NCBI GenBank assembly: GCA_047967505.1 | Contig: CM106541.1 | Strand: one strand, 5' to 3' | DNA length: 64,000 nt | From: Dipteris shenzhenensis | Taxonomy: Eukaryota > Polypodiophyta > Polypodiopsida > Gleicheniales | Shown here: positions 32,858 through 42,685 of the stretch, one piece after another | How positions within the stretch are numbered: position 1 is the first letter of the stretch | How the letters are laid out: each line of letters begins with the position of its first letter | Made by a program: the position numbers and the translations under genes | Notes under the pieces: generated by a model | Database searches by the model: none | Told to the model about the DNA's origin: nothing | What the model saw: only the letters and a program-made list of their open reading frames with translations

Positions 32858-33149
32858 TGTTGGAATATGGAAAAAGAACTAGAACTAGAAACTGGAAATG
32901 GAAATGAAATGACAAGACTAAAAGACAAGAAATACCTTGAGAAGAGTGTAGACAAGACATAAGCTAGACTGATAGATTAGAATGATGTGACCCATTGAAT
33001 ATATGGGCCAAAGTACAAGACATAATGCAAGAGTGTTTATGGGATAATTGTAGAAGTGCCACATGGCACACACTCAAGACATAAAGACTAGACTTAGACT
33101 TAGACTTAGACTAGGAAATAGTACACTTAGTGTGCACTTATCTCCAACA
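32858..33149 (-). repeat. TRG1 3' LTR
   Basis: 292 bp with TGTTGG...CCAACA ends on the plus strand, identical to 35012-35303. It contains three tandem ACTTAG units (GACTTAGACTTAGACTTAG). Confidence 0.93.
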
Positions 33150-33157
33150 CCCTCCTT
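33150..33157 (-). promoter_or_regulatory. TRG1 polypurine tract
   Basis: AAGGAGGG on the minus strand, directly adjacent to the 3' LTR, the expected plus-strand primer. Confidence 0.8.
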
Positions 33158-33472
33158 AAGTGGACACTAGGAGTAAGACAGAAAGACAAGACTAAAAGGA
33201 CAGACATAAAGACTGATAGACTGAGAGACAAGATAGAAGACATGACAGACAAAAGATCCTGAGACACCCCTCCTCAAGTGATATCCTCATATGGGTCCAC
33301 AAGGGTAGGGACAAGATGGATCTAAAACATAGTCAGATTGATAGACAAATAGACAGACAGACAAGACTAGATAGACAGAAGACTGACTGTAGACAAATAG
33401 AAAGACCAAGACACTAGAATCCCTTGACCTACATCATCGGTGGTCAAGGTGGTAGACAAAACATAGAAGTAA

Positions 33473-34303
33473 TCAGAAAGCCCACTTTTCATCATGTAAG
33501 GAAGGAATAGCAGGATCAGCTGATGGAGATGTTGCAGCAACATGGGCTGAGGTAGATGCAGGAGCTGATGTAGAGGTTTTGGAGTAGCAGTCCCTCTCCC
33601 GGTGATTATCACAGCCACAAATGGTGCATGGATGAGCCTTGAAACAGTCCTTCTCCACATGATTAGTCTTGCCACAATGGGTGCAAGGCTTTCTTACCTT
33701 AGAACTGCCTTTCTTTGCTAAAAATGCAGTGTCAGTTACCTTGCGTTGTTGAGTTCTTTCTTCCTCTTGGAGAGCATTGATGATACCCTCAAGAGAAGGA
33801 TTATTATGATACTTGAAGGTAGTGACAAGAGTAGCATAGGAGTCAGGTAAGCTTTTGAGAAGCACAGCAATAGCAATATCTTCGGAGATGGGAGACTTGA
33901 CTGACGCAAGCTGAACCATAAGACTGCGAAGATAATTGACATGAGAGGCTATAGTAGCTCCTTCCTGCATATGTAGATCAAAGAATGAGATCATAAGTGC
34001 AATCTTAGAGTTTTTAGAGCGGGCTCCAAAAAGAGTGTCCAAAGTGATCCATGCTTGAGGAGCAGACTGTATGTCGGAGATGTGATGAATGTAATCATCT
34101 CCAAGGCCGAGCAATATGATAGCATAGGCTTTGTCGTTCTTGGCAGCAACAACTTGCTCAGATGGACCTTCGGGAGCATCACGGTGAACAATGTCCCAAA
34201 GGCCTTCTTTCATAAGATGGCACTTGATTTTGATCTGCCAAGTATGAAAGTTGGACCCATTGAATTTGTCGATAGATATGAGAGAATGAGAGGAAGATGC
34301 CAT
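33473..34303 (-). CDS. TRG1 Gag protein, intact
   Basis: A 276-codon frame starting MASSSHSLISIDKFNG. The N-terminal part (FNGSNFHTWQIKIKCHLMKEGLWDIV) is the copia Gag DUF4219/UBN2 type, with LLKSLPDSYATLVTTF near residue 150. A first knuckle, CTHCGKTNHVEKDC, and a second, CTICGCDNHRERDC, lie near residues 208-238. An alanine/serine-rich tail ends HDEKWAF and stop. No frame break is seen, fitting a recently active element. It would coat and package its own RNA in particles whose Pol comes from a copia helper. The helper is unknown. Confidence 0.93.
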   Translation of the reverse strand: MASSSHSLISIDKFNGSNFHTWQIKIKCHLMKEGLWDIVHRDAPEGPSEQVVAAKNDKAYAIILLGLGDDYIHHISDIQSAPQAWITLDTLFGARSKNSKIALMISFFDLHMQEGATIASHVNYLRSLMVQLASVKSPISEDIAIAVLLKSLPDSYATLVTTFKYHNNPSLEGIINALQEEERTQQRKVTDTAFLAKKGSSKVRKPCTHCGKTNHVEKDCFKAHPCTICGCDNHRERDCYSKTSTSAPASTSAHVAATSPSADPAIPSLHDEKWAF

Positions 34304-34589
34304 GTGGGAAGGTCTTACCTCTTGCTAGGATGCAAGGGCAGTGTCTATTCCCTTACAATATTGCAGAAAATAAATGAGAGGAAGAGATCCCAGAAGCCGG
34401 TTCTCTCACCACTTTGTCAGGGCCATAGCATATGACAGCCCATCGAAGTAGGAGGAACCAGCAAAAAAAGAAGACTGTTCAGCAAACTGAAAGAGGCAAA
34501 GCTTAGTACCTCAATCCCGGGCAGAGATAGAGATGAAAAAGGAAAGCAGATCTTCGTGCAGATGAAGTCGAAGAAGTCTTCAGCCTGTG

Positions 34590-34975
34590 CAGGTACGGAT
34601 TCCGTACAGTCGTACGGACTGTACGGATGTACGGACGATGGCGCAGAGTACTGACAAGGTATGACGACGTACGGACGGACGAAGTACGACGGCGTACGGC
34701 GGCGTACGGCGGTCGTACGGAAGAGCAGAGATGGATGCTGCGCAGATTTGTCGGTGACAGCAGATCTGGTGCTCAGATCTGGCTGAGCTGCGCAGATCTG
34801 AAGCGCAGATCTGGCGCAGATCTTTGGAGTGGGCGCAGAAATTTAGAGCAGGAAAAGAAAAAAATGCAGCAGAGTCACGCAGATCTGGAGCGTGGCAGGG
34901 CAGATCTGCAGCAGGGGAGAGAGGAGAGAGAAGAGGCAGATCTGAGGGGGGGGGAGGCAGATTTGAGAAGAGAGA
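34590..34975 (-). repeat. TRG1 leader with two short-repeat arrays
   Basis: Between the gag start and the PBS, 34593-34720 is packed with GTACGG/CGTACGG units, including the inverted pairs CCGTAC and GTACGG. Then 34740-34960 has about ten GCAGATCTG units. These are in the 5' untranslated leader, where packaging and dimer signals usually lie. Confidence 0.85.
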
Positions 34976-34999
34976 AGAGGGAGAAGAGGAATCAATCTA

Positions 35000-35011
35000 G
35001 CTCTGATACCA
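35000..35011 (-). promoter_or_regulatory. TRG1 primer binding site
   Basis: TGGTATCAGAGC on the minus strand, touching the 5' LTR with no spacer. Confidence 0.93.
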
Positions 35012-35303
35012 TGTTGGAATATGGAAAAAGAACTAGAACTAGAAACTGGAAATGGAAATGAAATGACAAGACTAAAAGACAAGAAATACCTTGAGAAGAG
35101 TGTAGACAAGACATAAGCTAGACTGATAGATTAGAATGATGTGACCCATTGAATATATGGGCCAAAGTACAAGACATAATGCAAGAGTGTTTATGGGATA
35201 ATTGTAGAAGTGCCACATGGCACACACTCAAGACATAAAGACTAGACTTAGACTTAGACTTAGACTAGGAAATAGTACACTTAGTGTGCACTTATCTCCA
35301 ACA
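35012..35303 (-). repeat. TRG1 5' LTR
   Basis: 292 bp, identical to 32858-33149. In transcription orientation this is the promoter-bearing LTR. Confidence 0.93.
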
Positions 35304-35308
35304 GGATA

Positions 35309-36032
35309 ATGATATCACACATGCGACACAAAGGATGGGGATCCCAATAAATAATCCACTGTGCTCAACCCTCCTCCATGCGAGAAGCAAGTGAGCCCTC
35401 CTGATAACAGCCATCTGAGAAGACCGTTGTACATAATCACATCATGAACTGCTCCCATATCTAGTAGGTGTTGGCCATACCCCATAATGTGTGGTGCATC
35501 TTATGAGTGCCTTGCTATGTCAACCTCTGTCGGATCTCTCTCTGGTACTCTGAGGGGATTGGCCTCAATGTCAAATAGGCTCACCTACCTGTCTCCTATA
35601 CATGCATTAAAGTCACCTAAGACAAGGATCTCCCCTTGCCTGCAGAACTCCGAGATATCCTTAAATATCGTCTCGTGCATATGATGATGTGTCTGGGGGA
35701 AAATAGCATACTGCAATGAAGATTGTGCGTGTGTCCAGTGGCTGAATTCATATCCACATGTGGCATGCATGCTCCTCCTTCCGCATCACACATATGCAAG
35801 GTCTCAAGTGTGACCTAAAAAGGATTGTCACCCCTCCAAAGCCTCGTATACCACTATCCCTCCACATCTCCTTCCTATGAGCTGACTCCCATGTGTACCC
35901 TATCACTGTGGGCAGTCCCCTCTCTAGACTCTCGTGGGTCTCTGTGTAAAAAATCACATCTCTGTCAATGTATGTTTCTGAGAACCCCCCAAGGTCGAAC
36001 CAAAGGGTGCCATTGCAATTCCACTCAGCCAT
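35309..36032 (-). pseudogene. LINE family I endonuclease domain (left part of split LINE)
   Basis: From 36032 downward it reads MAEWNCNGTLWFDLGGF, then DVIFYTETHES (the ETH motif of apurinic-type endonucleases), GFGGVTILFRSHL, LVLGDFNACIGD (GDFN at about 35603-35617) and GGGLSTVDYLL. These are the ordered motifs of LINE endonucleases that nick the target. The SDH-type motif is on the other side of TRG1. Frameshifts are present near 35.76 kb and 35.6 kb. Confidence 0.85.
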
Positions 36033-36119
36033 TTGTAGCTTGTTTTGTACTCTTGTCGCTGGGCCCCGACACCATCATAATTCACCCTCCTCTCTGTCCT
36101 CCCTTTCTGCTCTTTCAGT

Positions 36120-37055
36120 TCTTTCTCCGATGATAACCTTACCATTACTGTATGCAGCTAATTTCCCTTTCTGCCTTGCTGCCATCACTTTTACCATTCC
36201 TTCCCTCCAATGTTCTTGTTGTAGGAGGGTGAGATCATCACCCAAGAAAGTCATGATTCCTTCAATGTTGTCCTCATGCTCATAAGAGTAGATCTTTCCA
36301 CTTTTGTCCAGAATCTCGCCACCAACGGCCTTGACAGTGCATCGGCCTTGCCTACTCTTGCCATGATCGGCCTTGACACTGCCTTACAAGTGAGGTTGAG
36401 TCCCATTTTGGTAAACAGGGTTGTGGCATCTGCCATAGGGGTATCTCCTACCAGTAAGCCTCTGACCAAATGATTTGTTATCCCACCTCTTGTCCTCTTC
36501 AAGGGCATCCCATATGATTGCCTTTTTAGGGGCTGATGTGTCTTTCCATTCCCACATCTTTGCTTCCCCTTTGCTGATTTGTTGTTTAAGTTCAGTGTGT
36601 TTCCCTTGCATTGTGGCCTGCATGGCTGCAATGGCATTCTGTGCTTTGAGCTCTTCCATGGCTTCACAAGCTCCTTCCGAGGTCCCTTTCATGTCCTTGA
36701 TTTGTTGTAGTTCAATCCCTAATGCATGCACTTTGTCTTGGAGAGTGGTTTTGACAGATTCCCATTCTGCTTTTTGCTTTTCCCACTCTTCTCTCTTGGC
36801 TCTCTCCTTCCTCCATTCTTCCTGCATCTTCCCCCCTTGCTGCTTCACCTCATTTAGTGTCTTATCCACAAGCACTTTTTCAGCTAGCAAGGCCACATTT
36901 GAGGCTTCCAGACAGTCTATCTTTTCGATCAATGCAAGACATATTTTATTGAGACTGAGAAGGACATTTTCTGCAGCCCTATTAGTTGTCCCTACTGAGT
37001 AAGTTGTCATGGCATTTTCTAATGTTTGCTTCCCCCATGTGTTCCGTGTAGGCAT
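36120..37055 (-). pseudogene. LINE family I ORF1: coiled coil plus RRM-like and C-terminal domains
   Basis: ATG at 37055 starts MPTRNTWGKQTLENAM. A long coiled coil follows with ENVLLSLNKICLALIEKI and EEWRKERAKREEWEKQK. After a frameshift near 36.45-36.5 kb comes GDTPMADATTLFTKM ... PLVARF, similar to the RRM of L1 ORF1p. A second shift leads to GDDLTLLQQEHWREGMVKVM and GKVIIGE, like the L1 ORF1p C-terminal domain. The element's endonuclease starts about 100 bp downstream. ORF1p would bind the LINE RNA as a trimer. Not intact. Confidence 0.7.
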
Positions 37056-37089
37056 TGTGAACAACCTTCCTTCCCCCAATGCAATCAAG

Positions 37090-37836
37090 GGTTACCTTTC
37101 AGTCTCCCTATGAGCATGAATAGCTTGCAATGATTTATTTGGGTCTACAGCTCCCTTAGTTGTTGCCCAACTCCCAACAGCATTTTCTGATTGTTTCTTG
37201 CCTCTTGTTTGTGAGTTCTTGCAGGTTCTGGAGAGGGAACGAATCTAGCAGGTTTTGGAGAGGGCATGAATCTAGCAGGGCCTGGGTAGGTTCAACAACC
37301 CCTAAGGGGGGGCTCTTATGGGCGAATGCGCCCTTCACACCCTGTAGCAGATAACAAGGTCTGGGCCGACCTTAGAGAAGCCCATAGCAGGCCATAGTGC
37401 GCTGCTTGGGCAGGTGCTAGGAACTATGCCTGGCAGTCACACAGGTCCGCAAAGATCCGGGCAGTCTTGAGGGCCCAAAGGGCCTGCTTTCGTGATGATA
37501 TTGGAGGTGCACACTCAGGGAGGTAAGTTAGTTCGCATAGGTCCAGGTGCTGGAGGCGCCCCAATATGCACAGTTGGAGGGCGCAACAGCCCATGGGGGC
37601 TGTGAGGTGTGCCACAGCAGGTGCGAGGGCCTTGGAGGCCCTTGCAAATGGCACGGCAACAGTTGCAAGTGGCATGACCTGCCACATGGGTCTGAAGGCC
37701 AGGCACAATGGCCGCGACCACTAAGGTTAGCCCACAGGGGCCTAAACGTCATGAGCGGAAGGGGGACGAGAAGCGGGGGGGGGGGGGGGGGGTGGGGGTG
37801 GGCTGGGAGGGAAGGTGGGGCTTGGGGGGGGCTGAG
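37090..37836. other. G-rich stretch between two LINEs
   Basis: The right part of LINE 35304-37055 (its 5' untranslated region) and unidentified G-rich text lie here. GAGGGAACGAATCTAGCAGG is repeated in variant form near 37232 and 37258. A run of 18 G at 37775-37792 is followed by more G runs to 37833. No gene is seen. Confidence 0.6.
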
Positions 37837-38392
37837 AGAAAGAAAGAAAGAAAGAAAGTTTATTAAAGTCTTCGGAAGACCGATGGGTCTATGATACTGA
37901 AAAACCATACAATGAGCAGTGGTAGTGGAGCTACTAAACGAGCATCCACACCAATGCAGAGTGCAAAAAATGCAAAATGGCAATACTAAGCCCAAGTACA
38001 ACATAGTAAAAAATAGTCATATCGATAATCGACTATATATCAATCTCAGCATCATCGTCATCATCAACATCATCATCATCCTCATCATCAACAGCAGGAC
38101 ATCAAGATGGATGAGGCAGTGGAGGCATGAGGTCAGCAATAGAGCGTTGTCGGCCCCTCAAGGGTGCAGTCCTGGTACGTCTCTTGGTGGTAGCTCTGCG
38201 TCTCACCAAGGCCACTGTGACCCCCATCGGTCGGGCTCCGACCCTAAACAAGGAGGGAATGTCTCCAAGTATGATCTGTGTGTCAACCCTCTGTCTGAGC
38301 TGTCAGGTCACAGGTGCCGGGTCACGGTCTTGTCGAGGTCTCGTCTCGTGGGGGTCTAGGTGATCTGGCTGAAAGAACTCCGTGATAGAGCT

Positions 38393-38971
38393 CTAAAAGG
38401 TATCAGTCAAGGAAGAAGTCTGCTCCTGTCTCCATGCTCGGAGTATCCTCTTGCGGTGTCTAAGCACCTCATGAATGAAACCAGCCAAACACCGTTGGTC
38501 TAGGTAGGAGAGGAGACAGGCCAAAACCCCATAACTATCTCTAAAGAGGTAGTAGAAACGCCCTCGGATCTCATAGTAAACAGGACACCTAAAGATGAAA
38601 TGCTCCTCCGTCTCAACCTCCTGCATGTCACACAGTGTGCATATGCGCCTCTCCCTGGGTAACCGCTCTGCTCTGCCGCTCTTGATACGAAGTCTGTGTG
38701 AAGAGACCCGGAACTGCCCAAGAGAGATCCTCAGCGAGGGGGGTAGGTGAATCTGTGTGTATCCTGATGGATCAATGAAACCCTCCGTTGTGATATGTAA
38801 GAAGTGATCTCTGTAGAAGCCCAGCTTCACTGGAAGATCACTCGGGCCCAACCAAGTTCGAAATGTGTGTAGCTGTAGTAGATCCTCACGGATAACCTGG
38901 TTGACCTCGTGTGATAGGAGGGGAGAGAACGGAGCATCCATGCTGTACTGGAATGGAGGTAGTCTGTCCAT
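38393..38971 (-). pseudogene. LINE family I ORF2 C-terminus with zinc finger
   Basis: A 192-codon frame reads FQYSMDAPFSPLL, LPVKLGFYRDHFLHIT, RISLGQFRVSSHRLRIKSG and then the zf-RVT type CTLCDMQEVETEEHFIFRC near residue 125-145. It is the best-preserved copy of this region, and the copies at 31.15 kb and 22.3 kb align with it. It lies directly downstream of the RT in a separate frame. Confidence 0.85.
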
Positions 38972-39361
38972 GTGGAGCCTTAGCCCCTCAAACCATCTCT
39001 CTATGCGTGCATACCAGCACCTCTAGTCTCCCCCTATTGCAGGTGCCATAGAAGAGGAAAGTGCTAGCCATGGTATCCTACTACACCCAGAGGTGTAATC
39101 CCCATACTCCCTCAGTCGGTACATGTATGTGATGACTTGAAATGCAACATTTAGCTATAATGGGGGTGACCCAAACTCCACCCGAATGATCTGGTGAGGA
39201 ACGGATGGCTTACCACGGATCATCCGTGATAACATGAGAACCTATAGCCGCTTTGTCCTGACCCACTCTGTATCCGACAAGTCTAGCCCCCAGCATGGAC
39301 TGCCATACATCCCTGCTGGGCGGACCAAGGAGTCAAAAAGCAACCCTTTGGTCCGTGGATC

Positions 39362-40125
39362 CTAAAAGTGAGAGCAGAAGCACTGCCTCTCTAGTCTAGC
39401 CAATGAAGCATATCCTCTGCTCAGATGTGCATGCATCGCAGCTCTCATAGTGAAGATGGGTCCGAAAAAGACGGCCCCAAGATAAGTGTATGATGAAACT
39501 ACCTCAACAGGGGACCCATCAAATGCAAACTGCTCCTGGCGCATGACGGTTCGGGACGTATTGAAGATCATAACCTTGGTTTTACCCAGGTTCACCTTCA
39601 AATCATGACTCACAAATGGACTGTAGTACGTAAAGGTGTCTCTGGAGCCCCTCTGCTAAGGAAGACAAGAGAGCCACGTCATCTGCGTAAAGCAGTATCT
39701 GGATCAGCGTGCCCTCGAGAGAGTAACCTACCCCCCCTGTGTCTGCATCACTGTCTCGAGCTCGTCAATGTAGAGGCCAAACAAGGTAGGTGATAATGGG
39801 CACCCTTGTTTGACCCCAATAGTGCTCATGATCTCATCTGTCCATCCAGATCCTGTCCAGACTCTACCTGAAACTCGCTCATAAAGTGCCATCACAGCCC
39901 AAATGATCTCCTGGTCGTAACCCAAATCCTGTAGGCATTGTATGAGGCGAGCTCTCGGAACCGTGTCAAATGTCTTGCGGAAATCCACAAAGTAACAGTA
40001 AACTCTCTGCTTCCGTGCTCTCGCCTCCTCGATGATGTAATGAGATCATGCATCTTGCCGAGTTCTAATAGGGCCTGCCCATAAGATGTGAACGGTCCTC
40101 GTCTGTTAGCCGAAACTCGTAACAT
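39362..40125 (-). pseudogene. LINE family I reverse transcriptase
   Basis: Two main frames together give SREFTVTLWISARHLTRF and DFRKTFDTVPRARLI (motif A), TIGVKQGCPLSPTLFGLYID (motif B), ILLYADDVALL (motif C, YADD at 39678-39689) and HDLKVNLGKTKVMIFNTS (thumb start). Catalytic residues are kept but frameshifts at about 39990, 39730 and 39610 break it. The motif B text is the same as in the copy at 2.9-3.1 kb. Confidence 0.88.
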
Positions 40126-40129
40126 TCAT

Positions 40130-40690
40130 GCCTCCTCAAGGTCAATGTCTGGCAGTAGATTGGAATCATCCCTAAAGTCGAGGAGTGGTGCCTGACGAGC
40201 GCCTATCCCGCGTTGAAGTCCCCAACTAGGAGGACTTCTCCGCGGATAGAGAAGTCAACAATGGACTGATAAAGAGCAGCAAATGCGGATGTCTCATCCT
40301 CCCCTCAAATATCTCTAGCAAAGCGGGAGGTCTCGAGGGGGAAGTAGCAAACTGCAATAAACAGATCCCAGCTGTCCATGTGCCGAATCCAGATCCAAAG
40401 AAACCTGGAATGTGTATCTCTCTGCCCCAGTGAGATGGCCCCCAAAAGTGTGGATATGTAAAGGACTGCGACTCCTCCTAACCCTTGAACCCCTCTAGTA
40501 TCCCTCGTCTCATCTCTGTAGGCAAGCTCCCATGTATACCCACTGACTACTGGTAGTGGGCGCTCTGGACTTTGATGTGTCTGTATAAAAGACTATGTCG
40601 TGACCTATATAAGATTCCGAGAAGTTTTCTGCTTCTAACCATAAGGTATCATTACAGTTCCAGATGGTACACGATAGGGTCTCGGATGTC
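40130..40690 (-). pseudogene. LINE family I endonuclease
   Basis: From about 40680 downward: TIWNCNDTLWLEAENFSE, HDIVFYTDTSKS and, near 40210-40224, EVLLVGDFNAG. These match the copy at 35.3-36.0 kb. Several stops and indels lie between. It sits between ORF1 and RT as in L1-clade ORF2. Confidence 0.8.
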
Positions 40691-40744
40691 TGAGTCTCAT
40701 AGACCCCGCCTCCCTATGCGGGAGGAGAGGTGGGTACCCGACGG

Positions 40745-41480
40745 GGGCCTATAAGGAGTCGTCCATCCCGTACTACTGCCCACTTCCCCTCCTTGCGGGC
40801 CTAGTCCCGCTGTTGCAACAAAAAGAGCCTCTCCTCAACCTGTAGTGGAGTGAGGTCCTCATCCATGGAGATCGTTGGCTGGTCTCGTAAGACTGACCTA
40901 CGATGTAAAGCTGAAAGTCGTGCCTGGGCATCATGGAACCGTATGATAAGGGGCTGTCGGTTGGGGTCCCTCCCGACCTACCATGCTCTCTCAATCCTGT
41001 GCTCAGTCGCCCCTAGAGTAGTGGCCACGAAAGCCATCGCATCTGCCATCGGTGTAGCCTCAATGGGTGGGATCCCACATACTCTGATGTTGAGAGCCTT
41101 GCTGGCTCTCTGCTACTGCTCTAGGAAGGTAGCTGAAACAGTTACCCTTGTAGGTTCCCGTTTGGCTACGTCGACCCATCTGGACGTCTCCTTGATGACA
41201 GATTGCATGCTCACAATCTGCGCCTCCACAATTGGGGTGCTCCCTGGGACTGTACGTATAGCAGTGACCTCCTGTCGAAGTTGCAAAATCTCCTGTCTGA
41301 GCCCCTGAATAAGATCAGCCTGGTCTCGGATAGCCTGAGACTGCTCCCGTATGAGACGTGCCTACTCCTAGGTGAAGCGTGTCTGCTCCTATGTGAAGCA
41401 TGACAGCTCCCTCTCGCGCTCTCGGATGCTATGAAGCTCCATTAGCAAGTTCTCCCAAGCCTTTGATGGGTCAGCTCGTC
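40745..41480 (-). pseudogene. LINE family I ORF1: L1-ORF1p-like coiled coil, RRM and C-terminal domain
   Basis: Reading downward from about 41460: ENLLMELHSIREREREL and AIRDQADLIQGLRQEI form a coiled coil. Then ALNIRVCGIPPIEATPMADA begins an RRM-like domain with HRIERAW-VGRDP and PLIIRFHDAQARLSALHRR. Next comes ISMDEDLTPLQVEERLFLLQ and EGKWAVVRDGRLLIG. Order and spacing are those of vertebrate L1 ORF1p (Transposase_22), including the ERxHR-like motif and the DLTP-R pattern. Four or so in-frame stops are present. Zinc knuckles of usual plant L1 ORF1 are not seen. Confidence 0.7.
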
Positions 41481-41700
41481 TGTGCTCTAGCGGAAACTAA
41501 AAGGACTGTGGCATGAAAGTTTGAGGATGAGACTGGAGGCTGGGTGATGATTGGGTGAGATGGGTGCAGTATGGAGATGATAGTGGCCTGAAGGAGGCGA
41601 TCCTAGCCGAGTGTGGGAACGTTGGCCGACTGAGAGGCAGAGGAGAGAGAAAGGTCCAGTAGTGCAGAACAGTGTATGACCCCTCCAAAGTAGGTGTCAT

Positions 41701-42446
41701 AATCGGAGAGAACCCACTATATGAATAGAAAAACGCACAATTGAACCCGAACTAGATTCATGTTGGGGATTACTAGAAGTATCGCTAGAGGACATCGTTA
41801 ACTTGTAACTAGCCTACTAACTAGAGTTAGTCTAGCTAGAGTTAGTCTGACCAGCCTACTAACTAGAGTTAGTCTAACCAGGCTGAGTGATGGCGTAGGC
41901 GTAGTTGTGTAGGCTGAGCGTAGGCGTGTAGGGGGAGGCGTAGGCTGCATGTAGAGAGGCTAGCGGGAGAGAGTAGGAGAGCATAGGCTAGCGGGAGGGC
42001 GTAGGGGAGCGATGGCTACCGGGAGAGCCTAGGGAGAGAGGGGGCTAGTGGGAGAGCATAGGGAGAGCGATGGCTAGCGAGGAGAGATGGGAGAGAGAGA
42101 CAATTGTGCAGATAGCTGAATGATGGACAGAGGATTGAGCGTGAACGACAGACAGACGGAGGGCTAATCGATAGAGAGAATGGAGAGAGATGGCTGATCG
42201 ACGGAGCGAGATGGAGCAAATTCAAGACCAAGAAAACGACCAAGAACGGAGGAGAATGGCTGATCAACAGAGATGGTGGGGGTGTCGCGACAGGAGCAGA
42301 GCTTGCGGGGGTGTGAAGCGCAAGAGCAACAGAGAGATGGCGGGGGTGGCTGAAAGGGAGGGTGCAGGACCTGCGAGCAAGCGGGAGAGAGAGAGAACGG
42401 AGAGGGAGGCTGAGCGGGAGAGGCTTGCAGGAGAGGGAGAGCTAGC

Positions 42447-42478
<32 letters not shown>

Positions 42479-42502
42479 CACCTGACTCTTCCATGTAGCC
42501 AC
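41701..42502. repeat. Minisatellite-like purine-rich stretch
   Basis: Repeated ACTAACTAGAGTTAGTCT units near 41815-41880, then repeated TAGGCTAGCGGGAGAG-like units to about 42090, and a GA-rich tail with (AG)n at 42454-42478. It may include the 5' untranslated region of the adjacent LINE. Predicted frames here are low-complexity and not real. Confidence 0.65.
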
Positions 42503-42685
42503 CTTTAAGGAATGAAAATCGAGGTTCTTTGTGATCCACAGAGGTACTCTTCTTTTGAGTGATCTCTACATCCATGTCATAATTCTCCCTCAGCATACGG
42601 AAATCTACAGAGTACGCTCCCGTCCATTGGCTTTCCCTGGTATTAAATAGAATTGCAACAGTAAGCTCTAGTCCCATTGCTACCC
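42503..42685 (-). CDS. Candidate internal exon of an unrecognised host gene
   Basis: A minus-strand acceptor (TTTTAATAACAG) precedes 183 bp without a stop, and a donor (AAAG|GTGGCT) follows. The peptide reads VAMGLELTVAILFNTRESQW and later DFRMLRENYDMDVEI and KEPRFSFLK. It leaves one base, G, that joins the AT of exon 29434-29687 to make GAT. No transposon motif is present and the sequence complexity is normal, unlike its surroundings. The family is not recognised. Confidence 0.5.

Larger units (their letters stand above)
32858..35303 (-). mobile_element. Gag-only LTR retrotransposon TRG1 (TR-GAG type)
   Basis: A complete 2446 bp element with two 292 bp LTRs that read identical base for base. 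It is flanked by a 5 bp target site duplication GGATA (32853-32857 and 35304-35308). Reading on the minus strand, the order is LTR, PBS, 0.7 kb leader, a single gag gene, about 0.3 kb, polypurine tract and LTR. There is no pol. This matches the described TR-GAG class of non-autonomous elements that use another element's Pol. Identical LTRs point to a very recent insertion, here into a LINE. Confidence 0.93.
37837..41700 (-). mobile_element. LINE family I, near full length
   Basis: ORF1, endonuclease, RT and zf-RVT follow in order from 41.5 kb down to 38.4 kb, with a 0.5 kb 3' untranslated region. On the plus strand the 3' end shows GAAAGAAAGAAAGAAAG, so the tail of the element is a CTTT-type repeat instead of plain poly-A. 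The 5' limit is uncertain. Frameshifts show it is inactive. Confidence 0.85.

Noticed and set aside
34627-35061. Plus-strand frame of 144 codons
   Set aside because: It is antisense to the TRG1 leader and made of its short-repeat arrays and LTR. Low complexity explains the open frame.
36475-37002. Plus-strand frame of 175 codons
   Set aside because: It is the shadow of the coiled-coil LINE ORF1 on the other strand; S/C/L-rich text is typical of antisense to K/E-rich coding.
37547-38004. Overlapping plus and minus frames in the G-rich stretch
   Set aside because: Proline/glycine-rich translations come from G/C tracts, and nothing matches a known protein.
38046-38095. CAT/ATC trinucleotide run as a coding repeat
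   Set aside because: It lies in the 3' untranslated part of LINE family I and is a simple microsatellite.
42190-42498. Plus-strand R/E-rich frame of 102 codons and minus-strand counterparts
   Set aside because: A GA-repeat stretch reads open in several frames. No protein-like composition.
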